From Shinisaurus crocodilurus (lineage: Eukaryota; Chordata; Lepidosauria; Squamata; Shinisauridae): a DNA stretch of 64,000 nucleotides. A program made the position numbers and the translations under genes. The DNA lies in the NCBI GenBank assembly GCA_021292165.1, contig CM037878.1, positions 3,720,001 through 3,784,000 on the forward strand, written 5' to 3'. A model generated the notes under the pieces. That model made no database searches and was not told the DNA's origin. It saw only the letters and a list, made by a program, of their open reading frames with translations. Each line of letters opens with the position of its first letter. Within the stretch, counting starts at the first letter, position 1. Positions 1 to 11,198 of the stretch are shown here, one piece after another.

Positions 1-636
1 CCGCTTGATGCGATACACGTTTCAACACTTTTTGCAGCCCGGGGATGCCCTGTGATTACCCAGCACAGGTTTTAACTTCTATTTCAAGCCCAATTTTGTT
101 CCCTGAACATTTAAACATCTACAGAGAGGGGGCAAGTGAGATCAAGTGTAAGTCTATTGACTGGGAAGGCTGCTGCTGAGATGGAAGTGCTGACCTTGGC
201 TCAAGGACCTGGTAGCTGACATGGTCTGTCTGTGAGCCTTCCATTTTCCATCCACTGAAAATGCTCTTTTAACCTGGGTGTTTGCCATTCAATTCAATCA
301 ACGAGAGAAGCAAATAGCAGTGCCGTTGCCGTTCTGTCCTCATTCCGAACAGGCTGGTAGTTTCTCTTGAAGTCGCGACGGCAGCGAACGATCGAGAACT
401 TTTCGCATTTTGCGCAAATTTGCTTAGCGTTTAAAAAAAAGATGTGCAAGCTGCGGCCCGCCTCAGAGACGGAAGTCTGCAGAGAACCACCGACTCAGCT
501 CGCTTCCGATCACCGGGTCAGAAGTGTGAGAGCTGGACTGACCCCGGGTTCAAAAGCTTCCCTAGCCAATGACCCTCAGTCCCAGTCACGCAGGCGGAAG
601 GAGGAGATAACAGCAGTTAATAAAGATTAAAGAGTT
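1..636. other. Intronic sequence, nothing recognised
   Basis: Part of the P3H2 intron that precedes 5207. I see no exon-like conservation and no repeat I can name. Short reading frames here lack any recognisable domain. Confidence 0.5.
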
Positions 637-1010
637 TATTTGTAAGACCCAATTACATGGGATTAAGGCAAACAATGCATCGCTTACTCACTACATCATT
701 GCAGATACAAATCCAATACCCCAGTGGTAAGGCTAGATGAAGTGAAGTCCAGAACAAGTCGAGACGAGTGAGAGAGGAGAAGAAGTGGAGCTATCAACAA
801 GTGTGTTAGCTTTATACCATAGACCCTGCACCTATAAATAGGATATTACTCACCCCAGTTGTATAACCTATTCATCAACATGTTGATTCCAAACCTGTCC
901 AAGGTTGCTGAGTCATATCATCTTGAGACTATGTCTCGTGACCAAAGACCTTGTGTACTTGAACTCAAGAGACACCCACCAGGTCAGGTGATAATCTCGT
1001 TCTGCCTATG
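637..1010 (-). mobile_element. Possible solo LTR remnant, antisense to P3H2
   Basis: On the minus strand an A/T-rich TATA-like stretch (about 830-842) is followed by AATAAA (about 637-642), the spacing of an LTR promoter and polyadenylation site. No clear TG/CA ends or target duplication could be fixed, so this is tentative. Confidence 0.25.
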
Positions 1011-1712
1011 CAAAACCCAACAAGAAGCAGGCAGGAAGTCTGTTGAGCTCAAACGAGCCAGACTTCCCAATGTCGGCGCATCCCTCAGCCAGCAGCACCT
1101 AGAAATGGTATAATTCGTGGGTGCCAAGTGGCCACACAGGAAGCCGATGCCAGGGAGGTGAAGAGTGCTGGCCGTTATCTCCAGGCGTTTGCATTGTGTT
1201 TTGCATTTGCACCTTGCTATGTGCAGGGCACAGCGCTCCCAAGGGGGAGGGATGTGACTGAGAAGGTTAGCAGGAGGGGAGGTTAGCAGCTTGTGTTTTT
1301 TTTTTTCCCCCCTTCTGGGGCTTTCCAGCTCACAGAAGTCCACCCAGATGCCCTTTTCCTGCAGCACACAATTGCCGAGCGACTGAGTCAAATGGAAAGC
1401 AGAGCGGGTGCTGGTCGGTCGGAGATGGAATCATGCAAATACTTGTGAGAAGAGAGATGCGGTTGGTGTATTGGCTGGTGATGCCACCGTGGCACTGAAG
1501 CCTGCATGCCCGGCCAGTCTTCCTTGGCGCTCTCCTACATAAACCACAGGGGCCGTCGGCATTGGGGGAAATTTCTTCCAGGTGATATGTCACAGGAGAA
1601 CGAGGCTCAGCCTGTTATTCTTCCCCCTCCATCTGAGCTTTCCTGATGTTCCTCTTTGGTCTGAGTTGAGTGGGAGACGGTGGACTGAGTACCGAAGACT
1701 AACAGTCCCAAC

Positions 1713-1765
1713 CCTATAGCATGTTTACTTGAAAGTAAGTTCCAGTTAGCTTAATGGACTTATTC
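1713..1765 (+). repeat. MITE fragment (AATCCTATGCATGTTTACTT family)
   Basis: A half-copy of the palindromic repeat whose fuller copy is at 38757-38846. It is recognised by the CCTATAGCATGTTTACTTGA-type core. Confidence 0.45.
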
Positions 1766-2277
1766 CCTACGAAATGGAGAGAAAATTAGAAGCCAGGAAT
1801 ATGACACACACAGATATTTGCAGCAGAAATGGATGGAAATGAGATAAGGGGTGATGCCGTCCCAGAGAATACAGAGCTGAGCTGAGAAAGATTTACGTCT
1901 CGGAGGTCCAACTCCAAGCAACACACATTCATTTCTGTGTATCTTGCTCATTCTGATTTATAGGTTGGTTATTGACCTTCAGCTCAAGGAATCGTGGCAC
2001 TCCATCTACTTCCCATCTCAGACCCTCTGTCGAAAGCAGCTGCTCACAATCTCTTCTGCGTAACGTTTCGCCAGCTGGGCGAAAGTGCCTTTTTGTCAGA
2101 CGTCATGAATTGTTTTCGCCATCCAAAGAAAGCATCCGAGGACAGAAAATGCTCTTCTTCCCCCCCCCCCAACCCCCCTTCCAATTTAAACACTTCCACT
2201 AAATCTTGTTTTCATTTCATTGGAAGCAGGGACGGGGGGAGATGGAGCAGATAAAAGCTACGTTCCTGGAACTCCCC

Positions 2278-2346
2278 CCATATCTCTCTCTCTCTCTCTC
2301 TCTCTCTCCTTCTCTCTCCTTCTTCCTCTCCTTCTTCCTCTCTCCC
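2278..2346 (+). repeat. (CT)n microsatellite
   Basis: Long pure CT run grading into CTTCTTCC-type interruptions. Confidence 0.95.
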
Positions 2347-2470
2347 TTCAGAACCCTCCTCAACACCCACCTTTCCTGTGAGGCCTTTGCTTACTCCCTA
2401 AGCCCTCCCCCCAAAAAACCTGAACAAGGCTCAAACACATGTTGCATCGCGTACACACACCTTCTCCAAT

Positions 2471-2706
2471 GGGGAGCCAGTGTGCCGTAGTGGTTAAGAG
2501 TGTTGGGCTGGGACTCAGGAGACCCGGGTTCGAGTCCCCGCTTGGCCATGAAGCTCACTGGGTGACTTTGGGCCAGTCCCTGACTCTCCGCCTAACCTAC
2601 CTCACAGGGTTGTTGTGAGGATAAAACGGAGAGGAGGAGGGCGGGTCATACAAGCTGCCTTGGGCTTCTTGGAGGAAAGGCAGGATATAAAAGAAACAAA
2701 TAAGTA
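2471..2706 (+). mobile_element. tRNA-derived SINE, family A
   Basis: Begins GGGGAGCCAGTGTGCCGTAG with a box-A-like GTAGTGGTTAAGAG and a box B GGGTTCGAGTC. A tRNA-unrelated body and a TATAAAAG...A-rich tail follow. It is a squamate SINE type, with minus-strand copies at 14553-14790 and 29919-30506. Confidence 0.85.
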
Positions 2707-2753
2707 TTAAAATGCCCCCTCCCATCACCCTTGCCTGCCACTTCCCTTCCCTT

Positions 2754-2815
2754 CTAAATGTATTTATTGCATTTCTATGCCACCCAATAGCCGAAGCTCT
2801 CTGGGCTTCCCCGCC
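2754..2815 (+). repeat. LINE tail fragment (CCCAATAGCCGAAGCTCTCT type)
   Basis: The motif TTTATTGCATTTCTATGCC...AGCCGAAGCTCTCTGG recurs at 58269-58318, at 62423-62478, and on the other strand around 20262-20300. It is probably a LINE 3' tail. Confidence 0.5.
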
Positions 2816-2829
2816 ATCGTAAGAACAGC

Positions 2830-3255
2830 AGACCAAACATCCAACTAGTCCCGCATCCTGCTTCCTACAGGGGCCGGCCAGATGCCTCCAGGAAGCCCAC
2901 CAGGAGGGCAGGAAGGCAAGAGCCCTCTCCTATTGTTTTCTCTGCCCCCAACACTGAATATTCAGCGGTAGGCTGCCTTGTACCCTGGAGGTTCCATACA
3001 GTTACCACGATGACTAGTAGTTGTACATCAGGGGCGGATAACTTGTGGCCTCCCAGATGTTTTGCGCGGTGGGTCCCATCAACCCTACCCAGTGGTGAGT
3101 GATGATGCTGTAGATAGACCACCACCATGTGTTGGTCTACTGCCCTTTTCAAGCCATCTTCACTAGTGGCCTTCACCGCATCTTCTGGCCGCAAACTCCA
3201 TAAATTCATTGCGCATTGCCAGAAGAAGTACTCAGAGTTTAAATGTCCTTCTTAG
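2830..3255 (-). mobile_element. LINE 3'-end fragment interrupted by a short insertion
   Basis: Antisense copy of the family seen in sense at 32410-32740. The flanks match (CTAGTCC...GGCCGGCCAGATGCCTCCAGG and ACTCCATAAATTCATTG), while about 3022-3120 carries unrelated MITE-like sequence (GGGGCGGATAACTTGTGGCC). The family assignment (CR1/L3-like) is from memory. Confidence 0.5.
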
Positions 3256-3478
3256 GACGAAGACCTTGTCATATTTTGCTTTTATTACTCTGATGGAACT
3301 GACGGGCAGGATTTTTCAGGACAGACAAAAGAAAGCCCTTTGCACAACACACGTGTATGGAGAAGAGTTCTGTCTAGCCAAGAAGACCACTAAAGGGAGG
3401 GAAGGTGCCGGTCAGGACCAGTTGCTAGAGGCAAGCAGCTGGGGAAGGGACGGAGGCACAAAGCTGGATTAGAGAGAC

Positions 3479-3690
3479 CAGGGGACCCCAACCCTTTTGG
3501 GCTGGTGGGCACATTAGGAATATTGAAAGAGTGTTGTGGGCACTCTCACAAAATGGCTGCCAGCCGGGGGTCATGCCCGTTCATAAAGCGGCTGCCATGG
3601 TGGGTGTGGCCGGTCACCAAACACCAATTTCCCAGAAGGCAAACAGGTGGGACCCAAAGAAAACTTAACTTGCCCAAGAACCTTAGAACA
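3479..3690 (+). mobile_element. hAT-type nonautonomous element, copy 1
   Basis: Starts CAGGGGACCCCAACCCTTTT and contains two ATGGCTGCC/GCGGCTGCCATGG modules. An inverted copy lies at about 13220-13433. Confidence 0.6.
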
Positions 3691-4095
3691 CAGTCGAGGT
3701 GGGGTCTGAGTGTTGCGAGACCGCCCTGCCTCCTGCCAGAGACAAGCCACTGATTCATAATTGTAAGTAATTAGCTTTTATTGTGTAAAACATTATGAGC
3801 GAGCCGCTGCACAGTAGGTCGTGTTACAAGCCATGGCTACAAAAGAGTGTTTTAGGCATCCGAGAACGCCCGCTTCTTAATCTGTGGCGGACAGTTGGAG
3901 AGTTGAAACCAAACTACTGGGAAATGGTGAGTGCCCTCCCGTTCAGACTAGGTGTGCTAACAGAGTCCTGCCTTTAAGGCAGATCTTTTCCTTGTGGAGT
4001 CTCTTGGGCAGCGAACCACTTGGACCGCCGTCCCACTCTACACGACTCCTCCCTCCTCATCTGACGTCTAACCCCGGGATCTCCAGCGCCTGGTC

Positions 4096-4124
4096 CCTCC
4101 TCCTCCTCCTCCTCCTCCTCCTCG
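4096..4124 (+). repeat. (CCT)n microsatellite
   Basis: Nine consecutive CCT units. Confidence 0.9.
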
Positions 4125-4446
4125 TTCCGGCTCAGCATTCCCCCGGTTTCAGATTGGCTTGTTGGACTATCAGCGGCATTCCCACCCGTCTCCAGCTGCC
4201 GTGCCCTCGAGGCCTCAGCCTCCTTTTCCCCCCTCCTCGTCTGAATCAGAATCAAACCCCACGTCTTCGGGAGGCGCCTCTGCTGGGCTTCACCCTTCTA
4301 CGGAGCTCCAAAACATAAAACCATTCTTATGAACCCAAATAAAGATCGTGCTGGAGGGCAAGAATTTGCTTTGCAGCATGCCAGCCTCCCAGTTAAGAAA
4401 AACCCATTTTTTTTAATTATTATTTTTAAATATATTTATATCTCAA

Positions 4447-4816
4447 GGAGCATCTCCAGCAACACCAAGTAGGCCGCTCAACAAGATCTGCCACAGACGG
4501 CCTTCTCCTTGTCCCTTCAGCCAGAGCAGCTAGACTGGTAGGGATGAGGAAGAGGGCCTTTTCTGTGGCGGCCCCCGTACTGTGGAACTCTCTCCCGAGT
4601 GACCTCCGCCATGCCCCCTCTCTGCTGAGCTTCTGCCGCTCACTAAAAACTTGGCTGTTCAGGCGGGAATATGGGGTGGGCTAAGATTTTACCATTTTAT
4701 ACTGTTTTAAATGTATTTTATCCTGTTTTTATGTTGTGTACATCGCCCAGGGTGGCCGGTTTGCCAGCCAGATGGGCGATAAATAAATGTAAATAATAAA
4801 ATAAATAAATAAATAA
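4447..4816 (+). mobile_element. L2-type LINE 3' end with ORF2 C-terminus
   Basis: Encodes RAFSVAAPVLWNSLPSDL...SLKTWLFRREYG then TAA at 4682-4684. This is the typical C-terminal signature of L2-clade reverse transcriptases. A 3' UTR with CATCGCCCAGGGTGGCCGG and an AATAAATA tail follow. A minus-strand relative lies at 44176-44470. Confidence 0.75.
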
Positions 4817-5206
4817 ATATCTTAAGAAATAAAATAAAAATCAGAAGGGGCGGGGAGCCTGGTGGATGCCAAGAGAGGCCATGTTGGAGGCCCCAGAGAT
4901 AGACTCTTGGTCTGACCTAGCATAGGCAGTTCTTATATGCAAATTATTCTTTCCTCTTCCCTCCTCATTCCTTTTTCCTTTCGTATCATGTCTAATAAAT
5001 TGTAAGCCTCCGGGTAGGCTCTTTTAAAAATCTTTACACAGTGCCTGGGAGGGGGAGGATGCTTGCGACATGATCGTTGTTGTTTTGTTATGTTGTCCTT
5101 TTAGTAATAAGGAATATCCACATGTGTTATGACTGTGGTTAACCACGCAGCGAACTGAAATGAGATTGTTACTTTGGTTCTGTGCTTTTTGTTGCTTCCT
5201 CCACAG

Positions 5207-5338
5207 ATCACTACATGCAAGTCTTGGTGTGTCAACACGAGTGTGTGAGGGAGCTGGCGACGCGACCCGGGCGACTCTCTCCCATTGACAACTACCTCCC
5301 CCTGCATTACGACTTCTTGCAGTTTGCCTATTACAGAG
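5207..5338 (+). CDS. P3H2: P3H2 exon (first in window): CXXXC/TPR region
   Basis: Acceptor ...CCACAG at 5201-5206, donor GTAATG at 5339. It opens with two bases of a split Asp codon and ends with the first base of a Val codon. It encodes [12 protein letters not shown]... to ...LQFAYYR. CQHEC is one of the CXXXC motifs that mark the leprecan N-terminal TPR region. Confidence 0.92.
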
Positions 5339-8300
5339 GTAATGCTTGTTTTCATGGACTTCTTCGCCCAATTCAAATGTTTCCTCAGTGACGTGATTGA
5401 CACTCAAAACCCGGCTGGGGCCAAACCAGGGTAGACCAGGACTAGAACTTTCCAAGTATGGATGTTATTATTGCACTTTTGCATGTCTGCTGAGATGAGA
5501 AAGACCCCAGTTAAATCCCAGTTTAAAAACAATCAAGATATGCCAATCATCTTGTGTATATGATCACCTAAAATAGCAGTTGTTCTAACCAAAATTAGTT
5601 TTTGAGGAGAGACTGAAGGAACTGGGCCTGTTTAGCCTTCAGAAGAGGAGACTGAGGGGAGATAGGATAGTGCTCTTCAAGTCCTTGAAAGGTTGTCACA
5701 CCGGGGAGGGCCAGGATCTCTTCTCAGCCATCCCAGAGTGCAGGACACGGAATAATGGGCTCAAGTGACAGGAAGCCGGATTCCACCTGGACATTCCATT
5801 GGCGTATTGTTCTAACAGTCAGGAAGTTTTTCCTGATGTCCAGGTGAAAAATCTGAAATTAACGGTCAGAAAATTCAAGGTAGCCACGGTGGAGCGTGTG
5901 CATGTGCAGAGAGAGGAAGATTTCCTGACTGTCAGAGCAATAAGACAATGGAACCAACTACCTAGGGAGGTGGTGGGCTCTCCCACTCTGGAGGCATTCA
6001 AGGTGCAGCTGGACAGCCATCTGTCGGGGATGCTTTGACCTGGATTCCTGCATTGAGCAGGGGGTTGGACTCGATGGCCTTGTAGGCCCCCTCTAACTCT
6101 ACTATTCTACTACTATGATTCTATAAAACAAATTAGCATTAAATCTTAGATGTTTGGAAATGAACCATGCTACACCTTAAACTGGAAAATCCCACTCATC
6201 CTCCTTTGCACACACAAGAAGAAGTATGAGAACAAACCACATTTTCGTGTTCTATATGAACTCAGGGAACTGAGGCTTATTCTAACCATGGTTAACAAAT
6301 CAGGATCTGAAACCATGGTTTAATGTTGGTTTGCTTTCACTAATTTTGGTTAGGACAAGCTGTAGTTCCCTGAATGTGTTTCAAAACTGTGGTCTGTTCT
6401 AAAGTGAAAGCAGATGTTTCTACTCTCCTCCAAGGCTAATTACTCTTAATTTCATGTAACAAATATAAATATAACAAATATAAAATTGTACTAAAGGTTA
6501 TTGTTTATATTACAGGGGTGCAACTATGTAGGGGTGGTATCCGGGGTCTGTAATAACCCCCAGGGATTATTCTTGTGGGGTCTCAGACACCTCTGACACC
6601 GTACTCGTGCACTTTACCCATCAATTCAAAACCGCCTGGAGTATAATTAAACAACAACAACTTTGTGGATAATGCCGTATCTTAACTGTTACATTTCCAC
6701 ACTGCGGTCATTTAAACCAGTATCTTGAATGTGCAGTGTTTCATTTTTTTATTTAATAGATTTATATACCACTTACCATATTTAAAAAATATCTCTGAGT
6801 GGTTTACAAAGATTAAAATACATTAAGGGCACAATCCCATGCGTGTTTAGACAGAAAAAAATATATCCTACAACTCCCAGCATCCCTCCAGCCAGCCATG
6901 CTGGTTGGGGCACGCTAGGAATTGTAGGGCTTTTTTCTGTCTAAAGATGCATAAGATAAATAAATACTTCAATTGCTTCAGTCGGGGTCTAGCTGGAACC
7001 CTCGATTAAAAAAAAAAAAAAAAGCACAATGGTAGGGATGGTCGGGCTGAAACCCCGTAGAATGAACAGACCCCTAATTTAGTAGAATACATTTTATTGT
7101 GTCCAAGGCTAGTGGGGAATTTTACATACTTTTTAATATACCTTTGGAGTCCATTAAGAGTAGACCCCAAGTGCACAGGACAGTTAAAAGCTTTCTCCGT
7201 TTGCATAAAATGTGTCCAAGGCCCAAAATAAAACATATCAGGGTGCATCTCAGGAAACCAACTTGTGATAACTGTTAGGCAATATGCAAATAAAACGGGT
7301 AAACAGGAGCTGCTGAAGCTTGCAGACATTTAGCGGGAGTCGAGTCCCAAGGCGGATTCTTTGCTTGTGCCAGATTTGCTTTTGGCCTTGTCCCAAGAGG
7401 GATACACCCTCACTGGGATTGGCCTTGTCCCAAGAGGGACACACCCTCACTGGGAGGAGAGACTCCTCCTAGTCTTCACTGGAATGAGGACTTGATGGAG
7501 GAGAGAGAGGAACGTTCTTTGCTCGAGCCGCTTTCTTTCTCACTGCCAAAATTTTCAGGATTGAGCAAGCTTGGCAGTCTGTTCAGACAACCTGCATACG
7601 GCAGCCATTTTATTTCGGCAGCTGCTTCCCGCTCTTGGCACATCTAGGACAAGCTGTGATTTGGCCTGCAAAAACACCCGCCACATGCTCTGAGTGGCAT
7701 TTGAAGTGGCACAGGCTCTGCTTGCGAACGGACAAGTCATTTGCCTCCTTCCGCCGGAGGGCAGGACCATCTGTCAGGGGTGCGAGAGGGAAAGAACGGC
7801 CCCTACAAGCATGGCAGTCATGTGCGCCCACTGGAAGAGAGGGTAACTCTGGGAAGGGTGCCCCTAGAGGGCAAGGCTTGCGTCTGCACCCAGTGAAGAT
7901 TCAGGAAACCCTTGGGGATCGGAAGATGTTTCTGGGTGAAGCTTTTATTATGCAATCATTCTGCCTCACCCACAGAATTTTACAGGGGGTCCGGATGATG
8001 TCATCTTCGTTTCTAACCCCCATGTTTTCCCACTGCTGCTTCTGTCTTTTTTCTTACAAGAAAAAAATCCATTGAGGAGGGAAAGATGGCATTGCTCCCC
8101 ACTGCCTTTAGATGGGTAGCGCTAGAATCCCCCCCCTTGATCTTCATTGCAGGCAGCGTGCACCACAGCACCACGAGCGTAATGGACTCCAGGTCGCGGC
8201 GGACGCCTGCCGGTCAACTGGGCTGTCGAGGGAGGGATTGTGAGGCCTACACAGGGCTGGGCATTTTGTACGTTTGGCCCACCCGTAGCGAGGGCTGGGT

Positions 8301-11154
8301 GTTCTGCCCTCTTTCCCGAGACGTTTCCCACAGCCTCCGTTTGCATGCATATTTTCTTCCGGCCCGTGCGCTCAGCGCAATGCAAATGTTTGCCGCTCGT
8401 CAAGAGTGACGTACGCTTCTCAAAACATCACAGCATACTAATAGTGAACGCCTTCTCTGAGTGTTGGGTCCTTACGTAGCCCAAAGAGGTATGTAGGCTT
8501 GTGGGAATCCCAGGATTTGCAGAAGTTCAAACCCCCCCCCCCCCAAATCTTTAGAAACAAAGGAACCCTCAAGACATCTCTGAAAAATGAGCGTGCTCAG
8601 GGCTTGGGGGAAACAAAACAGAGTACTCTGGAAAAGGGCATGAACAGGAGCACATACACGAATAGCGAACTCAGGTGGCGGAGCGCTCCAGAGCGTGGAG
8701 TCCAGGAGTGAAACCAGTGGGAAGAAGTGGAGGAGGAGCGTGCTTCTTCTTCCATTTCGGGGAGGGGCTGTCAAGGTTCCGCTACTGCAGACGAAGCCTT
8801 TCCCACTCTAACCTGGTCTCTTCTTCCTTCTGCTTTGCCACTAGCCGCAGTTCCTGTTCACGGAGCTCCCATTCTTTTGTTTGGGGTCCTGCTACACTAG
8901 GGCTAGAGGGTGCAGCTCCTTCTATTGCCGCCTGGGAGATCAGCATAACTTTCAGTTCTTCTGCTGTTTTCTCCTCCCATGGCAAATTGTCCTTTTTACA
9001 CTGCTCAATCAGGGCAGTTTTATTCATGGAGAGATATTGGCTCATCTTAATTGCCTCACTGGGTCCCTATTCCGCAGGTCTGAAGTTAAAACATACACTG
9101 CTTTTGCCAGCTCTATTAGTAAAAAACCCAATTACTGTTTGGAGTGCTTAATCTCACTGTTCAGGATCCCACCGCTACCACCATCTGTCAAGGTTCCGCT
9201 ACTGCAGGGACCCCTTAACCTTCCTTTGGGAGATCTCTGCCTCTCCTCAAAGCCCCTCCCATTCCAGGAGATCAAGTCCTTCTACAGCTTCCAATAGCAT
9301 GGGTGTAGGCTGTAGGCATGGTGAATAAGTCACTCCAAACTTTCAGGGTAAACAACAACACTTTACTAATAATATTAGGGTCTTTACTTAATAGAGTGGT
9401 TATAATTCAAAAGCAAGTATGATAAAATAAAACAAACAAACAAACAAACAATCCAATGTTCTCTAGTATAACTTCAGACTACCTATCTGCTATGCAGCCA
9501 GTTTCTCTTTCTCTTTCTCTCCTTCTCCCTGCTGTTTCTCTGCTGCTGCTTCTGGCTCTCTCTCAGCACACACTAACTGCTAGCTGACCACACCCCACAT
9601 ATATAGCCTTCCCAGGAATGGAAGGTTATAATCATGTGACCTTGAATAGGAGAACTGATTCTTAACTTCTATTGGGTAACCTTAAACTCTCAAACTCCCC
9701 CTCCCATCCAAGTGTTTGGGCCTTCAGGCTTCACTACTCAAGGGAAGTGTTTGGGCCTTCAGGCTTCAACAAACTCAAGCCTGAGTAGGCCTCAATCCCT
9801 CTCAGGGGCTGATTTGAGCTCCTCCCTTTGCTAGCCTGTCACTCCGGCCTACACAGTGGATGACCCATCGAGCTGGACATGACCCATCTGCCACAATTTC
9901 TGGCTCGCTGGGTGGTTGACTCCTTCGCCCCCAGTTTGTGCAGACCCAGGTAGGAAGTTAAAAAAAAAAGCAGGAGGTTTATGAAGTTCCTGGCGGGCGG
10001 GCCACCCTACAGGGCTGCTGGGCTGTGCTTGGCTTGGTTGAGAAAATAATTAGGGGTGGGCAAAACAGTTTATTTCTGATCTGTCTTAGTTTTGCATGTA
10101 TGCAGAGTCCTCTAAGTCCATTCCATCCAATTTCTGCATCCATCTGTGATTTAATAAATTAAAAAAAAAGCCCCCAAAAGGCATTTATTCTTGTACCCAA
10201 TTTCCCCCCCCCCCCCCGGTGTAGGCATTTGGCTACACAAATTTTCCTAATACAGGCCTTTTTGTGCACAACATTTGAGCCAAGAACTGCTTTGGAGAAG
10301 TGAGAATTAAAAGGTGTACCAAGCAAAATTCTTCCCCATCCCTAGGTTATGCTCTAGCTCAATGTTCTCCAACCTTGGGTCCCCAGATGTTTTTGGCCTA
10401 CAACTCCCAGCATGCCCCAGCCAGCTACGCTGGCTGGGGCATGCTGGGAGTTGTAGGCCAAAAACATCTGGGGACCCAAGGTTGGAGAACACTGCTCTAG
10501 TTCATCTCCCGTTGCAGCTTTGGATACCCCTTTCTGGAGGACTCCGCAGGCTGGGATGCAGCTCACATCGAGCCTGTGCAATTTGTTCTCCTTCACTCGT
10601 TTCAGTTGGTGATTACACCAAAGCCCTGGAGTGCGCCAAGTCTTACCTCCTGTTCCACCCAGAAGATGAAGATGTCTTAGATAACGAGAGCTATTATGAA
10701 AGCCTCTTGGAAGGATCTGTGGACCTGGCGAGCATCAAACCCAGAGAGGTAAGAGTCTCACGTGCCGTGGGTCGTTGGCTGTGATTTGGTTCTTTTGCTT
10801 TGGTGATCTGCAAGAAATCTTCTTTCTAGGCCAGTGTTCTCCAACCTTGGGTCCCCAGATGTTTTTGGCCTACAACTCCCAGCATGCCCCAGCCAGCGTA
10901 GCAGTCTGCAGTGTATGGAGTAACGATGCGAGCCAGACCTATGCACGAGAGGCCTTATGCATGGATGCCTCCCCGAACCATTGGCTATAGACATGGGTTC
11001 GGGCAGCTTGCCATGACAAATAGGTGTATGTTGAAGGCCTGGAGGGCTTCAAGTAGCCCAGGAACAGAAACACCACAGCAGGGCCTTCCAGCAGCCGGTG
11101 ACTGGTGGCTCCTATTCCCCCCCCCCCAATAATGTGATATGTTCAGGGCATTCG

Positions 11155-11198
<44 letters not shown>

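Larger units (their letters stand above)
8769..9804 (-). mobile_element. Ty3/gypsy-like LTR retrotransposon, internally deleted, antisense to P3H2
   Basis: A whole insertion bounded by the 5-bp duplication GGGGC (8764-8768 and 9805-9809). Read on the minus strand: a full 5' LTR (9804 to 9186, TGAGAG...CTTGACA), two bases, a primer-binding site, a leader, a gag start, then an abrupt join to the last 22 bp of the 3' LTR. Most of gag, all of pol and nearly the whole 3' LTR are missing. The LTR has a TATATA box near 9598-9605 on its coding strand and a tandem duplication (GTGTTTGGGCCTTCAGGCTT, about 9711-9770) absent from the related solo LTR at 18720-19259. Confidence 0.85.

Noticed and set aside
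1..5206. Search for the preceding P3H2 exons
   Set aside because: No frame in this stretch matches the leprecan N-terminal region with splice sites; the exons must lie further left.
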